The notes: generated by a model from the sequence alone, not told the origin. A stretch of 64,000 nt of DNA from JACDBZ01 sp036262075 (GCA_036262075.1 DATAJO010000013.1:17881-81880), one strand, 5' to 3'. Shown: positions 1-8,634, counted from the first letter of the stretch. Translations and numbers: made by a program.

Positions 1-75
1 CGGTCCTCCGACGGAAACGAGGGGTCCGGGTCACCTGGGTGGTGTGAGATGGAGTCTAGCGCGAGCGCATCGGCC

Positions 76-104
76 TTGCCCACGACTTGACAACGGCGTA
101 GAAT
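76..104 (+). promoter_or_regulatory. Probable dnaG-rpoD promoter
   Basis: TTGCCC at 76-81 and TAGAAT at 99-104 are separated by 17 bp, which fits a housekeeping sigma-70 promoter, with a predicted transcript start near 111 and a leader of about 48 nt before dnaG. Three TTGACA hexamers (87-92, 118-123, 130-135) lie nearby but none has a -10 at the right distance. Confidence 0.5.
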
Positions 105-158
105 TAGCGTCGAGGACTTGACAAACCCCTTGACATGCAGGTGCCGTCCTGAGGGGAA

Positions 159-2006
159 ATGCGGCGCTCCGAGGTCCACGCCATCTCCACCCCTTCCGGC
201 ATCATCGCCGAGATCAAGTCGAAGATTCCCGTCGTCGAGCTCGTGGGCGAGACCGTCGCGCTGAAGCGGGCGGGCTCGGTCCACAAGGGCCTGTGCCCGT
301 TCCACGGCGAGAAGACGCCCTCGTTCGTCGTCACGCCGGAGCGCGAGACGTGGCACTGCTTCGGCTGCGGGGAGCACGGCGACATCTTCACGTTCCTCAT
401 GCGCCGCGACGGCCTCGACTTCCGGGAGGCGCTGGCCCGGCTCGCCGAGCGCGCCGGGGTCGAGCTGTCGGAGCGGACCGCGCGCGAGGATCGCCGGCGG
501 GCACGGCTGCGCGAGGCGCTCGAGGCGGCCATCGCCTGGTATCGGGAGGTCCTGCTGCAGGCGCACCAGGCCCAGCGGGCGCGCGAGTACCTCGCCGAGC
601 GCGGCTTCAGCGACGAGACGCTCGAGCGCTTCGGCATCGGCTATGCGCCGAACACGTGGGAGGCGCTCTCGAAGCGGCTGCGCAGCAAGGGCTTCGGCGA
701 CACCGAGCTGATGGAGGCCGGCCTCGCATCACAGTCGAATCGTGGCGGCGTGTACGACCGCTTCCGGGGCCGGATCATCATCCCGATCCGCGACCTGTCG
801 GGCCGGGCGATCGGCCTCGGCGGCCGGATCCTGCCGGATGCCGAGGGGCCGAAGTACCTGAACTCGCCGGCCACGGCGCTGTTCGACAAGAGCCGGACGC
901 TGTACGGCATCGACCTCGCCAAAGCCTCGATCCGGCGGGAGAAGCTGGCGGTCATCGTCGAGGGCTACACGGACGTCATGGCCGCGCACCAGGCGGGGTT
1001 CACGAATGTCGTGGCCAGCCTCGGGACGGCGCTCACCGCCGGGCAGGTCGAGCTCGCCAACCGATTCGCCGATGCGGTCGCGCTCGCCTACGACGTCGAC
1101 CTCGCCGGCGAGGCGGCCACGCAGCGCGGGCTGCTCGAGGAGCTCGGGCCGGTGGTGAGCAAGGTGCGCGTCATCCGCATCCCGGCCGGCAAGGACCCCG
1201 ACGAGTTCATTCGCTCCGATCCGGACGGGTGGCGCCGGGCCATCGCCGCGGCCGAGGAGCTGCTGCCGTACTTCATGCAGCGCGCCGCGTCCGAGGTGGA
1301 CCTGCGCCAGCCGCACGGCCGGAGCGTGTACACGCGACGGATGCTCGACCTGCTGCGGCGGATCCCGGACCGGGTCGAGCGGGACTCGTACGTGCCGCAG
1401 CTCGCGCAGCTGGCGAGCATCGACGAGCGGATCCTGCGCGACGAGCTGGCACGGGCGCCGCAGACCATGGCCATCCGGCCGGTCGACGCGACCGATGGCC
1501 GGACCGACGACGGGCCACGGGTCGGACCGCTCGAGCGGGAGGCGCTGACGCTGCTCCTGCTCAACCCGAGCCTGGCCCGCGAGCTGCCGGACGGGCCGCT
1601 TCCGCTGCGGGACGCGGTCGCGCAGGCGCTGGCGCGCGCGTGGATCGATGCCGTCGCCGGGACCGACGGCAGCGTCGACCTCGAGGCGTTCGTGGCCGCG
1701 CTCGACCCGGCTTCGGCCGACCTGGCGCGCAGCCTGCTCGCATCGGCGCGACAGCGTGGCGTCCGCCCGAACGCCGAGACCGACCGTGAGGCGCTGCGGG
1801 TGACGCTGCTCCGGCTCCGCGTGCGCGCGGCGGAGGAGCGGATGAGCGACCTGCAGGCATTGATCAGGGCAAGCACCGATGAGGGGGAGACCGATGACAT
1901 CCGAAGCCTGGAGGGACAGTTCCAGGCGCTCACGCAGGAGCGTGAGCAGCTGGTGAGGGCGATACGGGGTCCGGCGGCCGTGGCCGCCGGCGAGAGGAGG
2001 AGCTGA
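159..2006 (+). CDS. dnaG: DNA primase DnaG
   Basis: Makes the RNA primers for chromosomal replication, working with the replicative helicase. The 615-aa product has the CHC2 zinc finger at its N-terminus (C46, H49, C67, C70 around CPFH and CFGC), followed by the primase core with a Toprim motif EGYTDV near residue 268 and the acidic YDVDLAG motif further on. The C-terminal 200 residues are less conserved, as expected for the helicase-binding part. The ATG at 159 is only two bases from a GAGGGG sequence, closer than usual, but the family N-terminus begins right here and no better start is visible. rpoD follows after 2 bp, so the two are cotranscribed as in the classic macromolecular synthesis operon, here without rpsU. 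Confidence 0.96.
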   Translation: MRRSEVHAISTPSGIIAEIKSKIPVVELVGETVALKRAGSVHKGLCPFHGEKTPSFVVTPERETWHCFGCGEHGDIFTFLMRRDGLDFREALARLAERAGVELSERTAREDRRRARLREALEAAIAWYREVLLQAHQAQRAREYLAERGFSDETLERFGIGYAPNTWEALSKRLRSKGFGDTELMEAGLASQSNRGGVYDRFRGRIIIPIRDLSGRAIGLGGRILPDAEGPKYLNSPATALFDKSRTLYGIDLAKASIRREKLAVIVEGYTDVMAAHQAGFTNVVASLGTALTAGQVELANRFADAVALAYDVDLAGEAATQRGLLEELGPVVSKVRVIRIPAGKDPDEFIRSDPDGWRRAIAAAEELLPYFMQRAASEVDLRQPHGRSVYTRRMLDLLRRIPDRVERDSYVPQLAQLASIDERILRDELARAPQTMAIRPVDATDGRTDDGPRVGPLEREALTLLLLNPSLARELPDGPLPLRDAVAQALARAWIDAVAGTDGSVDLEAFVAALDPASADLARSLLASARQRGVRPNAETDREALRVTLLRLRVRAAEERMSDLQALIRASTDEGETDDIRSLEGQFQALTQEREQLVRAIRGPAAVAAGERRS

Positions 2007-2008
2007 GC

Positions 2009-4255
2009 GTGGCGACGGGCACGACCACCCGACCGAAGGCGACGGACAAGAAGCCGACGAAGGCGCCGGCCAAGGCGGAGACCACGGCGACGAAGACGAC
2101 GACCGCGACCAAGGCGACGAAGGCGACGAAGGCGGCTCCGGCGGCGAAGGCCGGCGCCACGGCAACGAAGGCAGCGAACGCCACAAAGTCGACGACGAAG
2201 ACGACGGCCGCGAAGGCGACCGACACCATGACGAGCACGAAGAAGAAGGAACCGACGATCACGAAGGCGAAGACGACGACCACGAAGAAGACGAGCGCGA
2301 ACGGCACCGCGGCCGAGACGAAGGCCACGAAGGCCGATACGAAGGCCGCGTCGAAGGCCGCGACCACGGCCGATACGAAGGCCGAGAAGAAGGCCGATAC
2401 GAAGGCCAAGGCACCCGGGAAGGACGCTAAGGCGACGAAGCGCTCGACGAAGGCGCCCGCCAGGGCGGGAGCGAACGGAAACGGCGCATCGGCGGTGGAT
2501 GCCGAGGCCCAGGCCGCTGTGGTCAGCGGCCTGATCGAGCGTGGGCGCGAGGAGGGCTTCCTCACCCACGACCAGATCCTCGAGGCGCTGCCGACCCCGG
2601 AGGCCCAGATGGGCCAGATCGAGGAGCTGTACGCCGCGGCCGAGGAGGCCGGCATCGAGGTCCTCGACGAGACGAACCAGCCGACCCTCATCGGCGAGCG
2701 CGACGACGAGGAGGAGACCGAGGCGACCGCGACCGTCGAGGGTCCCGCGAAGCCGAAGGCGGGCGAGGAGGACCTCGAGGCCCTCGCCGCCGACCTCATC
2801 GGCATCGACGACCCGGTCCGGATGTACCTCAAGGAGATCGGCAAGGTCGCCCTCCTCACCGCCGAGGAGGAGGTCGTGCTGGCCAAGGCGATCGAGCTCG
2901 GCGAGCTCATCGTCGCCGAGCCGGAGCGGGCGCTCGTCAACCTGTACGCCTGGGTCACGCTGGGGACCGAGCCGAAGGCCCGCTCGATGGCCGCGATGCG
3001 CGCCTTCGACCTGCCGCAGGAAGCGCCGCGCGTGACGCGCGACGCGATCGACTGGTGGTTCGGCCGGCGCCGCAAGACGATCGAGGTGCCGCCGATCAAG
3101 CTCTCCAAGGCTCGCAAGGCGCCGAACCTCGACGACGAGGCCCGGACGCGGCTCATGGAGGCCGAGTCGATCCTCAAGGTCCTCGCCGACGATCCGGCGC
3201 AGGGCCTGAAGGACGCGGTCCTGTTCGGGGCCACGTACCGCTTCAAGGCGATCAGCCACGCCGGCGCCGCCGAGCTCATGGAGCTCGAGCGCTGGGCGCG
3301 CGAGACGACCCAGAACATCGTCAAGGAGTACATCGAGTCCGGGCACGACGCCGAGTACCTGCTCAGCCTCGGCTACGACCCGACGATCCCGCCGGACGTC
3401 CCGCTCGAGAAGCGGAGCGGCCGGCTGGTCGAGCAGTCGACCGATGCGCGCAAGCGGCTGACCGAGGCGAACCTGCGCCTCGTGGTCAGCATCGCCAAGA
3501 AGTACATCGGGCGCGGCATGAGCTTCCTCGACCTCATCCAGGAGGGCAACATCGGCCTCATCCGGGCGGTCGAGAAGTTCGACTACGAGAAGGGCTTCAA
3601 GTTCTCCACCTACGCGACGTGGTGGATCCGGCAGGCGATCACGCGGGCCATCGCGGACCAGGCGCGGACGATCCGCATCCCGGTCCACATGGTCGAGACG
3701 ATCAACCGTCTCATCCGCGTCAGCCGCACCCTGCTCCAGGAGCTCGGTCGCGAGCCGACCGTCGAGGAGATCGCGCGGCGCATGAGCCGCGACGAGATCA
3801 TCCGCGAGCTGCGTGACAAGCTCCAGCGCGAGCCGACGGAGGAGGAGACCGATGCCCGCGTGGCGGAAGGCCCGCAGACGGTCTCGCCCGAGAAGGTCCG
3901 CGAGATCATGAAGGTCAGCCAGGAGCCGGTCAGCCTCGAGACGCCGATCGGCGAGGAGGAGGACAGCCACCTCGGCGACTTCATCCCGGACCTCGCCTCG
4001 GTAGCTCCGGCCGACGCGGCCAGCCACCAGCTGCTGAAGGAGCAGGTGGAGGGCGTGCTCGACTCGCTCACCCCGCGTGAGCGGCGGGTGCTCCAGCTCC
4101 GCTTCGGTCTCGAGGACGGTCGGTCGCGGACGCTCGAGGAGGTCGGGCGCGACTTCAACGTCACCCGCGAGCGGATTCGGCAGATCGAGGCCAAGGCCCT
4201 GCGCAAGCTCCGCCACCCGTCGCGGTCGCGGAAGCTCAAGGACTACCTCGAGTAG
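2009..4255 (+). CDS. rpoD: Primary sigma factor RpoD (SigA/HrdB type) with Lys/Ala/Thr-rich extension
   Basis: Housekeeping sigma factor directing RNA polymerase to vegetative promoters. The GTG start follows a GAGGAGGAG ribosome site. Residues 1 to about 165 are a low-complexity tail of TKATKA and KADTKA-like repeats, as in actinobacterial HrdB. A region 1.1-like segment starts near residue 170, region 1.2 (DDPVRMYLKEIG) near 267, region 2 (NLRLVVSIAKKYIGRGM to the -10 recognition helix) near 483-560, and region 4.2 (VTRERIRQIEAKALRKLR) closes the 748-aa protein. A non-conserved stretch of about 170 aa lies between regions 1.2 and 2. Region 3 contains a second REPT-EE motif about 27 residues after the first. 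A strong hairpin terminator follows at 4281. Confidence 0.96.
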   Translation: MATGTTTRPKATDKKPTKAPAKAETTATKTTTATKATKATKAAPAAKAGATATKAANATKSTTKTTAAKATDTMTSTKKKEPTITKAKTTTTKKTSANGTAAETKATKADTKAASKAATTADTKAEKKADTKAKAPGKDAKATKRSTKAPARAGANGNGASAVDAEAQAAVVSGLIERGREEGFLTHDQILEALPTPEAQMGQIEELYAAAEEAGIEVLDETNQPTLIGERDDEEETEATATVEGPAKPKAGEEDLEALAADLIGIDDPVRMYLKEIGKVALLTAEEEVVLAKAIELGELIVAEPERALVNLYAWVTLGTEPKARSMAAMRAFDLPQEAPRVTRDAIDWWFGRRRKTIEVPPIKLSKARKAPNLDDEARTRLMEAESILKVLADDPAQGLKDAVLFGATYRFKAISHAGAAELMELERWARETTQNIVKEYIESGHDAEYLLSLGYDPTIPPDVPLEKRSGRLVEQSTDARKRLTEANLRLVVSIAKKYIGRGMSFLDLIQEGNIGLIRAVEKFDYEKGFKFSTYATWWIRQAITRAIADQARTIRIPVHMVETINRLIRVSRTLLQELGREPTVEEIARRMSRDEIIRELRDKLQREPTEEETDARVAEGPQTVSPEKVREIMKVSQEPVSLETPIGEEEDSHLGDFIPDLASVAPADAASHQLLKEQVEGVLDSLTPRERRVLQLRFGLEDGRSRTLEEVGRDFNVTRERIRQIEAKALRKLRHPSRSRKLKDYLE

Positions 4256-4280
4256 CGCTCAGCGCGCTCGGAAGCCGATG

Positions 4281-4308
4281 CGATGGGCGGCCTTCGGGCC
4301 GCCCATCG
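4281..4308 (+). terminator. Intrinsic terminator after rpoD
   Basis: A perfect 12-bp GC-rich stem (4281-4292 with 4297-4308) is closed by a TTCG tetraloop, 26 bp after the rpoD stop codon. There is no long T tract after it, as is common in high-GC genomes. Confidence 0.8.
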
Positions 4309-4433
4309 TCGTACCCGGCGCGAGCGGACGGGCTGGCTCATCTAGCTGCCGCGATCCCGGCAGCGATCCGCATCGGTCCGTCAGCCCTCCCGGCCGTACG
4401 AACGGCCTCCGATCCGCTCCGAGACGCCTTCGG

Positions 4434-4439
4434 TATAAT
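4434..4439 (+). promoter_or_regulatory. -10 element for tRNA-Asn
   Basis: A perfect TATAAT lies 42 bp before the mature tRNA-Asn 5' end. The position 17 bp upstream (GATCCG) is a poor -35, a pattern repeated at several promoters in this window. Confidence 0.5.
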
Positions 4440-4481
4440 CGGCGGGCCGCATGGAACCGTCTGCATTGCGGTTGCACGCGT

Positions 4482-4556
4482 TCCGGCGTAGCTCAGTGGT
4501 AGAGCGGGCGGCTGTTAACCGCTTGGTCGTAGGTTCGAATCCTACCGCCGGAGCCA
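4482..4556 (+). tRNA. tRNA-Asn (GTT)
   Basis: The sequence folds as a cloverleaf: acceptor 4482-4488 pairs with 4546-4552, there is a D arm with GCTC/GAGC, and the anticodon loop CTGTTAA carries anticodon GTT. A T arm GTAGG/CCTAC with TTCGAAT follows, then discriminator G4553 and an encoded CCA at 4554-4556. Confidence 0.97.
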
Positions 4557-4721
4557 CACCCCACCCGATCCCCGAATCCCGGCGCCAATCGGCGCCCGGC
4601 GATTCCACCGAGGGTCGATCGAGCATCGTGACGCACCATCACGATGCTCCTGCGCGCTGGTCCGCCACGTCTCGGCTCGGAAAGTTCCGTCTAACGCCGA
4701 GGTCCGGTTGTGCGGCCCGTT

Positions 4722-4750
4722 TTGTGCGTTTGTGTTGACGCCGCTAAGAT
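4722..4750 (+). promoter_or_regulatory. Possible promoter of the 195-aa DNA-binding protein gene
   Basis: TTGTGC (4722-4727) and TAAGAT (4745-4750) are spaced by 17 bp, about 85 bp upstream of the gene. Both hexamers are imperfect. The remaining sequence between tRNA-Asn and the gene (4557-4836) shows nothing else recognisable. Confidence 0.35.
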
Positions 4751-4836
4751 GGACCCCGCCGTCGGCGCGCGATATGGTGTCACGCACAACGCCCATGGTC
4801 GCGATGTATCGCCCGCGGCCGGGAAAGGAGGATCTG

Positions 4837-5424
4837 ATGGCCCAGCGGCCCGGCGTCGTCAACGCGCGCCAAGGACGTGACGATCTCGCCATCTCGCTGA
4901 CCAGCCAGGAGCGCAGGCAGCTCGCGGAGCTAGCGGGCCACCGCGGCATGGAATCGAGCGCGCTGGCCACGTCGCTGGTGCGGACCGGGATCATGCTGCT
5001 CCGGTTGGCGACCGTCGAACGCCGTCAGGATCAAGGTCTCGTCATCGATCGGCTGGAGGCCGTGCAGGGCCGCCTCGACGAGCATGGCGCGCGCCTCGAG
5101 GCGATCGAGCGTGCCGTGGAAGCGACGGCCGACATCCGCAGGCGTGGCGACGCGAGCGGCGATCAGGCGCTCGGCCACCCGCGGCACGAGCCGTCGCGTG
5201 CGGCCACCCCGAGCCTGCACGACGAGATCATCGAGGTGCTTCGCGCCAGCAATGGACCGATGAGTGCCAGTGACATCGCGGAAGAGATCCACCGCAGGGG
5301 GCGGTACCAGGCGCGGCGTGCCGCGAAGCCCCTGAGCGGCGCCACGATCAGCAGCCGGGTCTCGAACCCGTACTATCGCGACCTGTTCCGGCGAAAGAAC
5401 CGAAAGATCACTCTGGCCGACTGA
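4837..5424 (+). CDS. Predicted small DNA-binding protein with C-terminal winged helix
   Basis: Unassigned 195-aa protein. The ATG at 4837 is preceded by an excellent AAAGGAGG ribosome site, so upstream in-frame codons are not used. The N-terminal part (about residues 10-55, SLTSQERRQLAELAG and a following helix) resembles ribbon-helix-helix or mobilisation-type DNA-binding segments. Residues about 65-100 are heptad-like and could form a coiled coil for dimerisation. The C-terminal 65 residues (DEIIEVLRASNGPMSASDIAEEI, then SGATISSRVSNPYY) look like a HARE/wHTH domain seen in chromatin and restriction-linked proteins. A regulatory role is inferred only from these shapes. It converges with the next gene, the 3' ends overlapping by 17 bp. 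Confidence 0.7.
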   Translation: MAQRPGVVNARQGRDDLAISLTSQERRQLAELAGHRGMESSALATSLVRTGIMLLRLATVERRQDQGLVIDRLEAVQGRLDEHGARLEAIERAVEATADIRRRGDASGDQALGHPRHEPSRAATPSLHDEIIEVLRASNGPMSASDIAEEIHRRGRYQARRAAKPLSGATISSRVSNPYYRDLFRRKNRKITLAD

Positions 5425-5830
5425 CGCCGCCCGTCAGGCCGGGGGCGTTCTCGACGCAGATGAGAACGGCGTCGACCGGAAAGACGGTGGCCGAGACGGT
5501 CGCGGGTCCGAATCGACGCGCCGCCGACCAGTTCTCCTCGAGGCCTCGCGCCCGTATCTGAGACGCCAGCCACGACGAGAAGTCGACCCCCAGCCAGGAC
5601 GCCAGCGTCGCGACGCAGGCGGCGGCCCAGGACATGGCCGCCCCATCGCTGCTCCCGCTCACCAGGAGCGATACCTTGGCCGTCCCGTCGCGCTCGAGGA
5701 GCTCCACGACGCCGACCCGGCCCCGCGGCGCGAAGCCGACGAGGCGCCGTTCACCCAGCCGCGTGTTCGTGTCCTCGAATGAGAAGTCGAGGCGGCCGAA
5801 GCTCGAACGACAGCTGTCCAGCCCGATCAT
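5408..5830 (-). CDS. Uncharacterised 140-aa protein coupled to the RpiR regulator
   Basis: I do not recognise a family for this protein. Its ATG overlaps the stop codon of the upstream regulator in an ATGA, so the two are very likely translated together and function together. The sequence is mixed alpha/beta in appearance, rich in hydrophobic beta-like stretches (RVGVVELL, AKVSLLVSG, AVLICVEN) with no transmembrane segment, signal peptide or Cys cluster. It may be a cofactor or effector-binding partner of the regulator, or an enzyme of the catabolic island, but nothing in the sequence decides this. Confidence 0.65.
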   Translation of the reverse strand: MIGLDSCRSSFGRLDFSFEDTNTRLGERRLVGFAPRGRVGVVELLERDGTAKVSLLVSGSSDGAAMSWAAACVATLASWLGVDFSSWLASQIRARGLEENWSAARRFGPATVSATVFPVDAVLICVENAPGLTGGVSRPE

Positions 5831-6753
5831 CGCGACCCGGCCCCGCGTCCGTTGCCATTCGCCCTCGACGTGCTCGATGCCCTGCCGCTGGACTCCCGCC
5901 CGACAAGGAAGCGGCCGGACGACTCGTCGAGGGACTCGATCGCGCGCAGCCGCTGTTCCGCGTCGGCGGCTGACCGGTGCGCGACCTCCGCGGCCAGGGC
6001 ATTCGCGACCGAGATCGAAGCCACCTGCGATTGGAAGAACGACGCGCTCGCCGAGTCGACGGTGATCGCCGTGCTCTTGAGCTGGGCGATCGGTGCCGTC
6101 AGAGAGTCGGTGACGGCAATGAGATGCGCCCCCGCGCGCACGGCGTGCTCCGCGACCTGGTACGTCGCCCGCGCGTAGCGGGGAACGCTGAACACGACCA
6201 GCGCCGAGGTGGGCCCGAGCTCCAACAGCTGACGCGCGACGTCGGTCTCGCCCGACCCGAAGAGCTGGACGTTGCGTCGCACCCGCGCCAGCAGGTAGGC
6301 CAGCGCGTAGGCGGGGGCGAAGGAGCTCTCGGAACCGGCGACGAAGACCGACTCGGCTGTCGCGATCACGCCGGCGGCGGAGGTGACGGCCCGGTGCGTG
6401 GCCTGCGCCTCGAGACGAGCGATGTTGTTGGCATCCGCCTTGAGCGACGCGTGGGCCGCGGATCCCGCGTCGTGGTGGAGGGACCGCCGGAAGTACTCGG
6501 ACGGCGCGACGTGGGTGAACAGCGAGTTGTGGATGGCCGCCCGCAGCTCGGGATAGCCCGAGTAGCCGAGCGCCGAGGCGAGGCGGATGACGGTCGAGTC
6601 ACTGACTCCGGCGCGCTCGCCGAGTGCGGCCGTCGACAGCAGGGCGACGCGAGCCGGCTCGTCGAGCAGCATCCTGGCCACCCGACGCTGGCCCTCGGAC
6701 AGGTCCGCGAAGCGCCGTTTGAGGATCTCGAACGGGTCGCGCTGATTCGTCAC
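5827..6753 (-). CDS. RpiR/MurR-family transcriptional regulator (HTH plus SIS domain)
   Basis: DNA-binding regulator that normally senses a phosphorylated or sugar-like metabolite through its SIS domain. The N-terminal HTH_6 covers about residues 1-77 with the recognition helix region LGERAGVSDSTVIRLASALGY. The SIS domain follows (about 110-250), with a phosphate-loop-like VFVAGSESS and later AVTDS. I chose the GTG at 6753 because a consensus promoter 30-60 bp upstream would place the transcript start near 6777, after the upstream ATG alternatives. It sits at the end of the minus-strand catabolic genes with its own promoter and palindromes, so it is the likely regulator of the 5-19 kb island, including its own gene. 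Confidence 0.88.
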   Translation of the reverse strand: MTNQRDPFEILKRRFADLSEGQRRVARMLLDEPARVALLSTAALGERAGVSDSTVIRLASALGYSGYPELRAAIHNSLFTHVAPSEYFRRSLHHDAGSAAHASLKADANNIARLEAQATHRAVTSAAGVIATAESVFVAGSESSFAPAYALAYLLARVRRNVQLFGSGETDVARQLLELGPTSALVVFSVPRYARATYQVAEHAVRAGAHLIAVTDSLTAPIAQLKSTAITVDSASASFFQSQVASISVANALAAEVAHRSAADAEQRLRAIESLDESSGRFLVGRESSGRASSTSRANGNGRGAGSR

Positions 6754-6780
6754 GTCCGCCCTGCAGCTACGGTATGGCGA

Positions 6781-6828
6781 TGCAGTGTAGGTACTCACGA
6801 AGTGCTCGTCAATGCAGCAAACACTGCA
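6781..6828 (-). promoter_or_regulatory. Promoter and likely operator of the RpiR-family gene
   Basis: On the minus strand TTGACG (6812-6807) and TACACT (6789-6784) are exactly 17 bp apart, one of the best promoters in the window. A palindrome with arms TGCAG and CTGCA (6813-6828, 6-bp centre) abuts the -35. The octamer TGCAGTGT at 6781-6788, overlapping the -10, is the inverted copy of ACACTGCA at 6821-6828. The arrangement suggests autoregulation by a dimeric HTH protein. Confidence 0.55.
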
Positions 6829-7028
6829 CGCCGACGGCGCCGGAGCTGGCACGGGTACCGCGAGTCGGCGACGGGTTGGGCAGCCGCGCGACCGTGCCGG
6901 CGGACGGCAGCGCCTCGCTCGAAACGGTCGGCTAACGCGGCGTCGCGATGGGGGAGCGGGCTGGCTCCGGACGGGCCACGACGCCCTTCACGAGGCACAC
7001 GGCGCCGCTGGGCGGGTGGGGCGGCGAC

Positions 7029-8009
7029 TCAGGCCCGGAGGCCGGGCAGCACCGCGTCGGCGAGACTCCGCATCTGGGCCAGCCGGTCGTCACCGTGCAG
7101 GACGACGATGAGACCGTCGGCCCCCGCTGCTCGCAGGTCCCGGCAGCGCTGGAGGACGGTGGCCGGAGTGCCGGCCAGCGCGAAGCGGTCGATCCATCGA
7201 TCGAGGACGAGATGGCTGTGCTCCGGCTCCATGTGCTTTCGGAAGTCGTAGGCCTCCGCCAGCCGACGAAGCGGTTCGACGTCCTCCGGCGCGATCGTGT
7301 TGGCGCGCGCGGCCACGCGCAGGGTGAACAGGGCCTTGCGGGCCACCACCGGCCGCACCGCGTCTCGGGCGACGGCGGCGTCCTCGGACACGCTCCCGGT
7401 GGTCCAGACGATCCGCGACACGGATCCGGGCGGTCGGCCGGCGGCCGCGGCCGCCTCGTCCACCACGGCCATCGACTCGTTCACCTCGTCGAGCGGCCCG
7501 GCCATCAGGGCTCCGTCGCCCACCTCGCCGGCGATCCGCAGGGCCGCGTCCGAGGCCCCGGCGATGAGGATCGGGACGGCCTCCGAGGAGCCGCCGATCC
7601 CCATGCTGTGATCCGCGTAGCTGGCGGTCTCACCGGCCAGGAGGTGACGGATGAAGATCGTCGCCGCCCGCAGCTCCTCGAGCGTCGCGCGGCGCAGCCC
7701 CATGTTCACGGGGCCGCTGTCGCCGATGCCGAAGCCGAGGCGCACGCGGCCGGGCGCCAGCTGCGTCAACGTCGCCAGGGCGCTCGCCGTGAGGCTCGGA
7801 TGCCGGACCAATGGATGGGTGACCCCGGGCCCGATCCCGATCCGCGTCGTTCGTACGGCGATGGCGCCGAGCAGCGTGTAGAGCTCACGCCAAATCAGGT
7901 GCGAATCGCCGAGGGCGAGCTCGTCGAAGCCGAGACGCTCGGCCTCGACGGCGGTCGCCAGGACCTCGGTGGCAGAGCCCGTCGGGTAGAGCCCGATGCC
8001 GACTTTCAC
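7029..8009 (-). CDS. LLM-class (luciferase-like) flavin or F420-dependent oxidoreductase
   Basis: The 326-aa product is a single TIM-barrel luciferase-like protein. It begins MKVGIGLYPTG, has the early GDSHLIWRE and GIGPGVTHPLVRHP segments, the LGFGIGDSG loop and the AGASDAALRIAGEVGDGAL segment near residue 170 that bind the flavin in this superfamily. Members use F420 or FMN to reduce, oxidise or monooxygenate small molecules, and the substrate cannot be read from sequence. It is the third gene of a minus-strand operon, starting 10 bp after the ThDP enzyme beta subunit, which suggests it acts on the precursor or product of that decarboxylase. Confidence 0.9.
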   Translation of the reverse strand: MKVGIGLYPTGSATEVLATAVEAERLGFDELALGDSHLIWRELYTLLGAIAVRTTRIGIGPGVTHPLVRHPSLTASALATLTQLAPGRVRLGFGIGDSGPVNMGLRRATLEELRAATIFIRHLLAGETASYADHSMGIGGSSEAVPILIAGASDAALRIAGEVGDGALMAGPLDEVNESMAVVDEAAAAAGRPPGSVSRIVWTTGSVSEDAAVARDAVRPVVARKALFTLRVAARANTIAPEDVEPLRRLAEAYDFRKHMEPEHSHLVLDRWIDRFALAGTPATVLQRCRDLRAAGADGLIVVLHGDDRLAQMRSLADAVLPGLRA

Positions 8010-8019
8010 GTCGGGTGGG

Positions 8020-8625
8020 TCAGTACCCGCGGGGGCCGAAGATCGTCCTGCCGGTCCTCCGCTCGACGTGACGGGCGAAGACGTACTTCGCCTCCGGGCC
8101 CTCGTACGGGAAGGGCGGCGGCGGCTCGAACCGCCAGTCCCGCCGGTGCGGTTCCACTTCCGACACCACGAACGCGTGCTCGGGACCGAGGGAGGTGAGC
8201 GCCTCGTTCAGCTCCTCGGCGGAGTCGGCACGGTGGACGTTGCGCATTCCCGTCCCGCGGGCGATGGTTGCGTAGTCGGTGTGCTCGCTGTTCACGAGGG
8301 GAGCGCCGAGCAGGCACTGGTAGCAGCGATTCGAAAGGAGGAAGTGCTTCAGGTTCGGCGGCTGCTGCTGTGCCTCGGTCAGGAGACCGCCGAGGTTCAT
8401 GCAGACCCCGCCGTCGCTGTTGAGGAGCCAGATCTCTTCGTCCGGGAGGCTGTACGCCAGGCCCATCGCGAACGAGGAAGCGAAGCCCATGCCGCCGTGG
8501 AGATGGAAGGAACCAAGGTCACGGGTCAGCCGCCACCACTCGTTGGAGTTTTCGCCAAGCGCGCACACCACGAGCTGTCCGGTCCAGTGGCTCTTGAGTG
8601 TCTCGAAGTACTCGGTGCTCTTCAC
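8020..8625 (-). CDS. ThDP-dependent decarboxylase, beta subunit (ComE / phosphonopyruvate decarboxylase PP domain)
   Basis: This 201-aa protein is the pyrophosphate-binding half of a two-subunit thiamine diphosphate enzyme. The metal/ThDP motif reads SDGG with a following MNLGGL, matching the GDG-x-MNLG signature of sulfopyruvate and phosphonopyruvate decarboxylases, and it has the HGGMGFASSFAMGLA segment before it. The partner Pyr-domain subunit is encoded 9 bp upstream. The family decarboxylates 3-substituted pyruvates, yielding aldehydes. Which acid is used here is unknown, and a role in the adjacent catabolic pathway is inferred from position. Confidence 0.85.
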   Translation of the reverse strand: MKSTEYFETLKSHWTGQLVVCALGENSNEWWRLTRDLGSFHLHGGMGFASSFAMGLAYSLPDEEIWLLNSDGGVCMNLGGLLTEAQQQPPNLKHFLLSNRCYQCLLGAPLVNSEHTDYATIARGTGMRNVHRADSAEELNEALTSLGPEHAFVVSEVEPHRRDWRFEPPPPFPYEGPEAKYVFARHVERRTGRTIFGPRGY

Positions 8626-8634
8626 TGGTCGCCC

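Noticed and set aside
87..135. Three TTGACA hexamers as promoters of dnaG
   Set aside because: None has a -10-like hexamer 16-18 bp downstream; the TTGCCC/TAGAAT pair fits better.
1088..4216. Very long minus-strand open frame (1042 codons) opposite dnaG and rpoD
   Set aside because: It is a shadow of GC-biased codons on the plus strand; the protein is Arg/Leu-rich low complexity and both plus-strand genes are certain.
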